From NCBI GenBank assembly GCA_937928755.1, contig CALEZI010000038.1:1-64000 (forward strand): a DNA stretch of 64,000 nt. The letters run 5' to 3'. Both the position numbers and the translations under genes were made by a program. Under the pieces are notes generated by a model. That model searched no databases. It saw only the letters and a list, made by a program, of their open reading frames with translations, and was not told the DNA's origin. Below are positions 60,963-64,000 of the stretch, piece after piece (position 1 is the first letter of the stretch; each line of letters starts with the position of its first letter). The stretch comes from an uncultured Rhodanobacteraceae bacterium. GTDB taxonomy: Bacteria; Pseudomonadota; Gammaproteobacteria; Xanthomonadales; SZUA-5.

Positions 60963-60984
60963 GAGGCCGCCCGAAGGCGGCCTC
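60963..60984 (-). terminator. Intrinsic terminator of the exported-protein gene
   Basis: GAGGCCGCC-CGAA-GGCGGCCTC is a perfect 9-bp stem. On the minus strand it is followed by TTCGTTTC, a weak U-rich tract. It lies 22 bp after the stop of the gene at 61007-61693. Confidence 0.75.
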
Positions 60985-61006
60985 TGGACACGCGTGGAAT
61001 GCCCGA

Positions 61007-61693
61007 TCAGACGCGACGTGTGGTCGCGAAAGCGCCCACGCCAACCAGCACCAGGCCGAGCAGAATCATCGCCATCGGGTTGTTGACCGGCGCGGAGACC
61101 GGCGCGGTCTGCACGCACGGCAGGTCGACAACCTGGAAAGCAAAGGTGCACACCGCAGCCGAAGAGGTGTTGCTCACCGCCAGCACAAGCGTCTGACCGG
61201 CCGGGATTGTGAATGCAAACGGCTGCGCGACACTCGAGCCAACGTCGCCAAGGAAATTGGCGCCCTGATTTGCTGGATCGTAGGACCCTGCATAGGCACT
61301 TGCATGGGCATTGGTACCGCAAGGCGTAACACCTGCGTCCGGATCAAAATTGACCGTAACGCAAACAGGCGTGGTGCTGGTGTTGCCGTAGGAGTAAGCC
61401 TCGAAGTTGTAGGTCGTGGCCGCATTGAAGATGCCCGGATAGGCTTTGCCGGCACAGGTGCTGGCGACGCCGTCACGGAAGATGCGGCCGAGCTGGTTGC
61501 TCGCGCCGGTGAAGGCCGAAAGCACCGGACCGGTAGGACCGCAGATCGGCGTGCCATTCGGGGACACGATCGGGCCGGTCAGCGAGCGACCGCTGCCCGC
61601 CGGACTGGTGCCGACATCGTTGGCGCTTTGCGCCGAAACGCCAGTCCCAAACGCCAGCAACAACAGACTTGCAGGTACAGAGATGATCTTCAT
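61007..61693 (-). CDS. Exported protein with IPTL-CTERM-like sorting signal
   Basis: 228 residues. A signal peptide (residues 1-24, ending VSAQS) precedes a Ser/Thr/Gly/Asn-rich extracellular domain with several cysteines. The C-terminus is a sorting tail: PVNNP, a hydrophobic helix (MAMILLGLVLVGVGAFA) and a basic end (TTRRV). This resembles the IPTL/VPxN-type CTERM signals cut by exosortase XrtH, with the motif imperfect. No exosortase gene is in the window. The ATG at 61693 is preferred over a TTG at 61705. Confidence 0.65.
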   Translation of the reverse strand: MKIISVPASLLLLAFGTGVSAQSANDVGTSPAGSGRSLTGPIVSPNGTPICGPTGPVLSAFTGASNQLGRIFRDGVASTCAGKAYPGIFNAATTYNFEAYSYGNTSTTPVCVTVNFDPDAGVTPCGTNAHASAYAGSYDPANQGANFLGDVGSSVAQPFAFTIPAGQTLVLAVSNTSSAAVCTFAFQVVDLPCVQTAPVSAPVNNPMAMILLGLVLVGVGAFATTRRV

Positions 61694-61792
61694 GGCTGTA
61701 TTCAACTCATTATGATTTTAAAGGGCGCTGATGATCACCTTGCGAGCCCGGCAATCTCAATCCGAGTTTAGTTTCAGTGCCACCAATCGTCA

Positions 61793-61834
61793 ACCACAAT
61801 GATACGACCACAATGATACGACCACGGTGATACG
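61793..61834. repeat. 14-bp tandem repeat, three units
   Basis: ACCACAATGATACG occurs twice (61793-61806, 61807-61820) and once as ACCACGGTGATACG (61821-61834). It lies about 100 bp upstream of the exported-protein gene and just beyond the 3' end of the SDR gene. It could be a repeated binding site or simple slippage. Confidence 0.7.
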
Positions 61835-61852
61835 CAACTCTGGCATTGCGCC

Positions 61853-62647
61853 TCACAGACGTCGGAAGCGCCTTGCATTGCTGCCCACCAGTGCCAGCGC
61901 CCAGCGATCCGGTAGCAGCTTGGTCAGCGTCCGCACGAAGCGATTCCATATCCCGTTGACGTAGACAATGTCGCCACGCTCCGAGGCCAGATAGGCCTGA
62001 CGCGCCACGGTGACGGCATCCATCCACATGAATCTTGGCATCTTCGACACCGTCGAGCGCATGCCGTTGACGTCGTGGAACTCGCTGAAGGTAAAGCCCG
62101 GACACAGCGCGGTGACGTGGATGCCGTGGGCAGACTCTTCCTGCGCCAGCGATTGCGAGAAGCGGATCAGATAGCTCTTGGTCGCGCCGTACAGCGTATG
62201 CCCGGCGGTCCCTGGGACCAATCCCGCCAGCGATGCGACATTGACGATTCGGCCGAAACCACGCTCCTTCATCGCTGGCAGCAGTCGGTAGATCAGTTCG
62301 GTGGGCGCCCACAGCAGCACGCGCAGGAAGTCGGCATGGGTGGACCAGGGACCCGACAGCAGCGAGCCGGGCACACCGTAACCGGCGTTGTTGATCAGAC
62401 CATCGACGGCCAGGCCGCGCGTCTCGATGGTCTCGACCAGCCGGCTTGGTGCCAGTGGGTCGGCCAGGTCTTCGACGATGATGGCCACATCGCAGTCATG
62501 CGCTGCCTGCAACTCAGTCGCCAGTTTCTGCATCTTGTCCAGGCGCCGCGCGACCAGCAGCAAGTCCCAGCCGTTCGCCGCCCAGACGCGAGCACAGGCC
62601 TCGCCGATGCCGGCAGAGCCGCCGGTAATCAACATGCGACGTTTCAT
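61853..62647 (-). CDS. Short-chain dehydrogenase/reductase
   Basis: A 264-residue NAD(P)-dependent SDR. The N-terminal LITGGSAGIGEACARVWAAN is the cofactor-binding TGxxxGxG motif; LINNAGYG is the NNAG motif and YGATK the catalytic YxxxK with an upstream Ser in VNVASLAGLV. The start at 62647 (MKRRMLITGG) is conserved; the longer frame is within repeats. Substrate unknown; the position beside the truB-rbfA region is probably coincidental. Confidence 0.85.
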   Translation of the reverse strand: MKRRMLITGGSAGIGEACARVWAANGWDLLLVARRLDKMQKLATELQAAHDCDVAIIVEDLADPLAPSRLVETIETRGLAVDGLINNAGYGVPGSLLSGPWSTHADFLRVLLWAPTELIYRLLPAMKERGFGRIVNVASLAGLVPGTAGHTLYGATKSYLIRFSQSLAQEESAHGIHVTALCPGFTFSEFHDVNGMRSTVSKMPRFMWMDAVTVARQAYLASERGDIVYVNGIWNRFVRTLTKLLPDRWALALVGSNARRFRRL

Positions 62648-62712
62648 GGCAAGTTTCCACTCCGTGTGACTTCGGCGACGATAGCGAATCGGAGCAGGGC
62701 AGGGCGTCGCTC

Positions 62713-62790
62713 CTGTGGGTCCAGACTTGTCTGGACGCTGTTGCTCTTGCTTTTGGATGAACAGAGCGTCCAGACAAGTCTGGACCCACC
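62713..62790. repeat. Inverted pair of GTCCAGAC hairpins (R1)
   Basis: Copy 62713-62738 (TGTGGGTCCAGACTTGTCTG then GACGC) faces the inverted copy 62766-62790 across 27 bp. It lies between truB and the SDR gene. Confidence 0.88.
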
Positions 62791-62827
62791 AAGGGCAAGA
62801 GCACCAACAACCAACAACCAACAACCG

Positions 62828-63760
62828 CTATCGATTCAATACCCGTACAGCCTTCAGCGTATGCCCGTCGTCGCAGCGGGCGATGCCGAGCAGATGACCA
62901 TCCTGATCGAGTACTGCGATTTCCTTGGCGATGACCGCCTCGGCTGAGTTCACCGGGTTGCCGTGCGAAAAGCGCACCCGTTGGTCTGCGCCGATGCGTG
63001 CGCTGGGTATGCCGGCGGTGAGTACCTCGATCGGCAACAGCAGCCTATCGAGCGCTGCCAGGTCGCCCTCGAGTGCATCCAGCGCGGACATCGGAGTCAT
63101 GGCCGGATCGCGGAACGGCGCCGCCCACGTGCGGCGCAGCGCATGCACATGGGCGCCGCAGTTCAGCGCCTCGCCGATGTCGTCGACCAGGGTGCGCACG
63201 TAGGTTCCCGACGAGCAGTCCACGTCGAGCACCAGGAAGGGCGGCATCCAGTCGACCAGGCGCAGGCCTTCGATGCGCACACGACGCGGTTCGCGTTCGA
63301 TTTCGACGCCTTTGCGGGCCAGTTCGTACAGCGCCGTGCCGCCACGCTTGAGCGCCGAGTACATCGGCGGGACCTGTTCAACATCGCCGCGGAAGCGCCT
63401 CAGTGCGGCTTCGATGGAATCGGCATCGACATGCTCGAAGCCTCGCTCGACCAGCGGGCGACCGGTCGCATCGAGGGTGTCGGTGCGAATGCCCAGGCGC
63501 GCGATGGTCCGGTAGCCCTTGTCGCCGGTCAGCAGATAGCTGCTCAGCTTGGTGGCCTCGCCGAAGCAGATCGGCAACAGGCCGCTGGCGAGCGGATCGA
63601 GGCTGCCGGTATGGCCGGCCTTGTCGGCGCGAAAAAGCCATTTGACCCGCTGCAGCGCGGCGTTCGAGCTTGGGCCGACCGGTTTGTCGAGCAGCAACAC
63701 GCCGTCGAGGGGACGTTTACGGGAGCGCATCGGGATTCGCGGGTCTGATTCTGTCTGCAA
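62828..63760 (-). CDS. truB: tRNA pseudouridine synthase B
   Basis: A 310-residue enzyme making pseudouridine-55 of the tRNA TPsiC loop. The catalytic Asp is in KAGHTGSLDPLASGLLP; GVLLLDKPVGPSSN, PPMYSALKRGG and VDCSSGTYVRTLVDDIGEAL are typical of TruB. The C-terminal part (VRFSHGNPVNSAEA; GIARCDDGHTLKAVRVL) fits the PUA-like domain. The start may be 63760 or MRSRKRPLDG at 63730. It follows rbfA in the conserved rbfA-truB order, with an R5 hairpin between. Confidence 0.94.
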   Translation of the reverse strand: MQTESDPRIPMRSRKRPLDGVLLLDKPVGPSSNAALQRVKWLFRADKAGHTGSLDPLASGLLPICFGEATKLSSYLLTGDKGYRTIARLGIRTDTLDATGRPLVERGFEHVDADSIEAALRRFRGDVEQVPPMYSALKRGGTALYELARKGVEIEREPRRVRIEGLRLVDWMPPFLVLDVDCSSGTYVRTLVDDIGEALNCGAHVHALRRTWAAPFRDPAMTPMSALDALEGDLAALDRLLLPIEVLTAGIPSARIGADQRVRFSHGNPVNSAEAVIAKEIAVLDQDGHLLGIARCDDGHTLKAVRVLNR

Positions 63761-63778
63761 CGGACGCGAAACGCTGGA

Positions 63779-63855
63779 GGTAGGTCACGTTGGCCCGCAG
63801 GGCCTACGTGACATCGATTGTCACGTAGCCCGCTTCGCGGGCAACGTGACCTACC
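63779..63855. repeat. GTCACGT hairpin (family R5), copy 2
   Basis: GGTAGGTCACGTTGGCCCGC and its inverted partner ending GGGCAACGTGACCTACC, with TACGTGACA...TGTCACGTA inside. It sits between the rbfA stop and the truB start and is closely similar to 47417-47492. Confidence 0.85.
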
Positions 63856-63869
63856 TCAATCCGAATCGA

Positions 63870-64000
63870 TCACTCGGCGTCGGGCAAACTCGCGCGCAAC
63901 AACTCGTCGATGCGCCCACCGCGATCGACCGAGTCGTCGTAGTGGAAACGCAATTCCGGCACCGTGCGCGTCGACATCAACCTGGACAAGGCCTGGCGAT
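63870..64000 (-). CDS. rbfA: 30S ribosome-binding factor RbfA (C-terminal part)
   Basis: Only the end of the gene lies in the window (minus strand, stop at 63870-63872, continuing past 64000). Translation gives STRTVPELRFHYDDSVDRGG followed by RIDELLRASLPDAE. The PELRFHYDDSVDRGxRI segment is diagnostic of RbfA, a KH-fold protein needed for late 16S rRNA and 30S maturation. The start codon is outside the window. Downstream gene truB matches the usual rbfA-truB order. Confidence 0.9.
   Translation of the reverse strand, partial: RQALSRLMSTRTVPELRFHYDDSVDRGGRIDELLRASLPDAE

Overview
This is a high-GC bacterial chromosome segment. Gene content and order (aroQ-accB-accC-prmA, rbfA-truB, the pst operon beside a phosphate porin, murU next to a TerB/DnaJ protein) point to a gammaproteobacterium close to the Xanthomonadales/Lysobacterales. 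That placement is inference from gene order and protein style; no rRNA or tRNA gene was recognised in the window.

Layout. 1-7200: end of an iscA-like gene, asnS, a GT2/GtrA/membrane-protein sugar-transfer trio, and proBA. 7600-14000: a phosphate-starvation block with a porin divergent from pstS-pstC-pstA-pstB-phoU and a tandem Pho box in front of pstS. 14200-20300: zinc-ribbon membrane protein, orphan response regulator, rpe, djlA-like, murU-like and small genes. 20600-24220: aroQ-accB-accC-prmA on the minus strand. 24500-31150: methyltransferase, desaturase and a 1530-residue triple-glycosyltransferase protein. 31350-40600: mrcB, a DUF853/HerA ATPase, an MFS-acyltransferase fusion, an ABC exporter and a VOC protein. 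40900-50700: DNA alkylation repair and DDAH genes, then an eight-gene minus-strand lipid-modification run (osmC, desaturase, FAD oxidoreductase, DUF1365, CFA synthase, DUF2878, DUF1295, methyltransferase). 50900-61000: kbl, then the most unusual locus. 61000-64000: an exported protein with an IPTL-like C-terminal signal, an SDR, truB and the end of rbfA.

Most interesting system. At 53786-60936 six tightly packed minus-strand genes encode a SWIM-like zinc-finger protein, a small helical protein, an unrecognised 369-residue protein, a MoxR-type AAA+ ATPase, a DUF5682-like protein and a VWA (MIDAS) protein. Facing them at 52402-53469 is a second protein with the same SWIM-like C-terminal domain behind two apparent BRCT-like domains. 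The locus looks like a MoxR-VWA chaperone system with a putative nucleic-acid-binding specificity module. Its function is unknown to me.

The second theme is repeats. Nearly every larger intergenic gap holds palindromic elements of at least eight families: paired GTCCAGAC hairpins, GTCCGCAAAGG inverted repeats, GGAAAATGG/TTTTTCC arms, REP-like GGGAGCG hairpins, GTCACGT hairpins, GCGGAGC/GCCGAGC hairpins and two MITE-like elements. Many sit inside conserved operons (pst, acc, rbfA-truB, the lipid cluster), and some reach gene ends: an element supplies the stop of the iscA-like gene and another encodes the tail of the DUF1295 protein.
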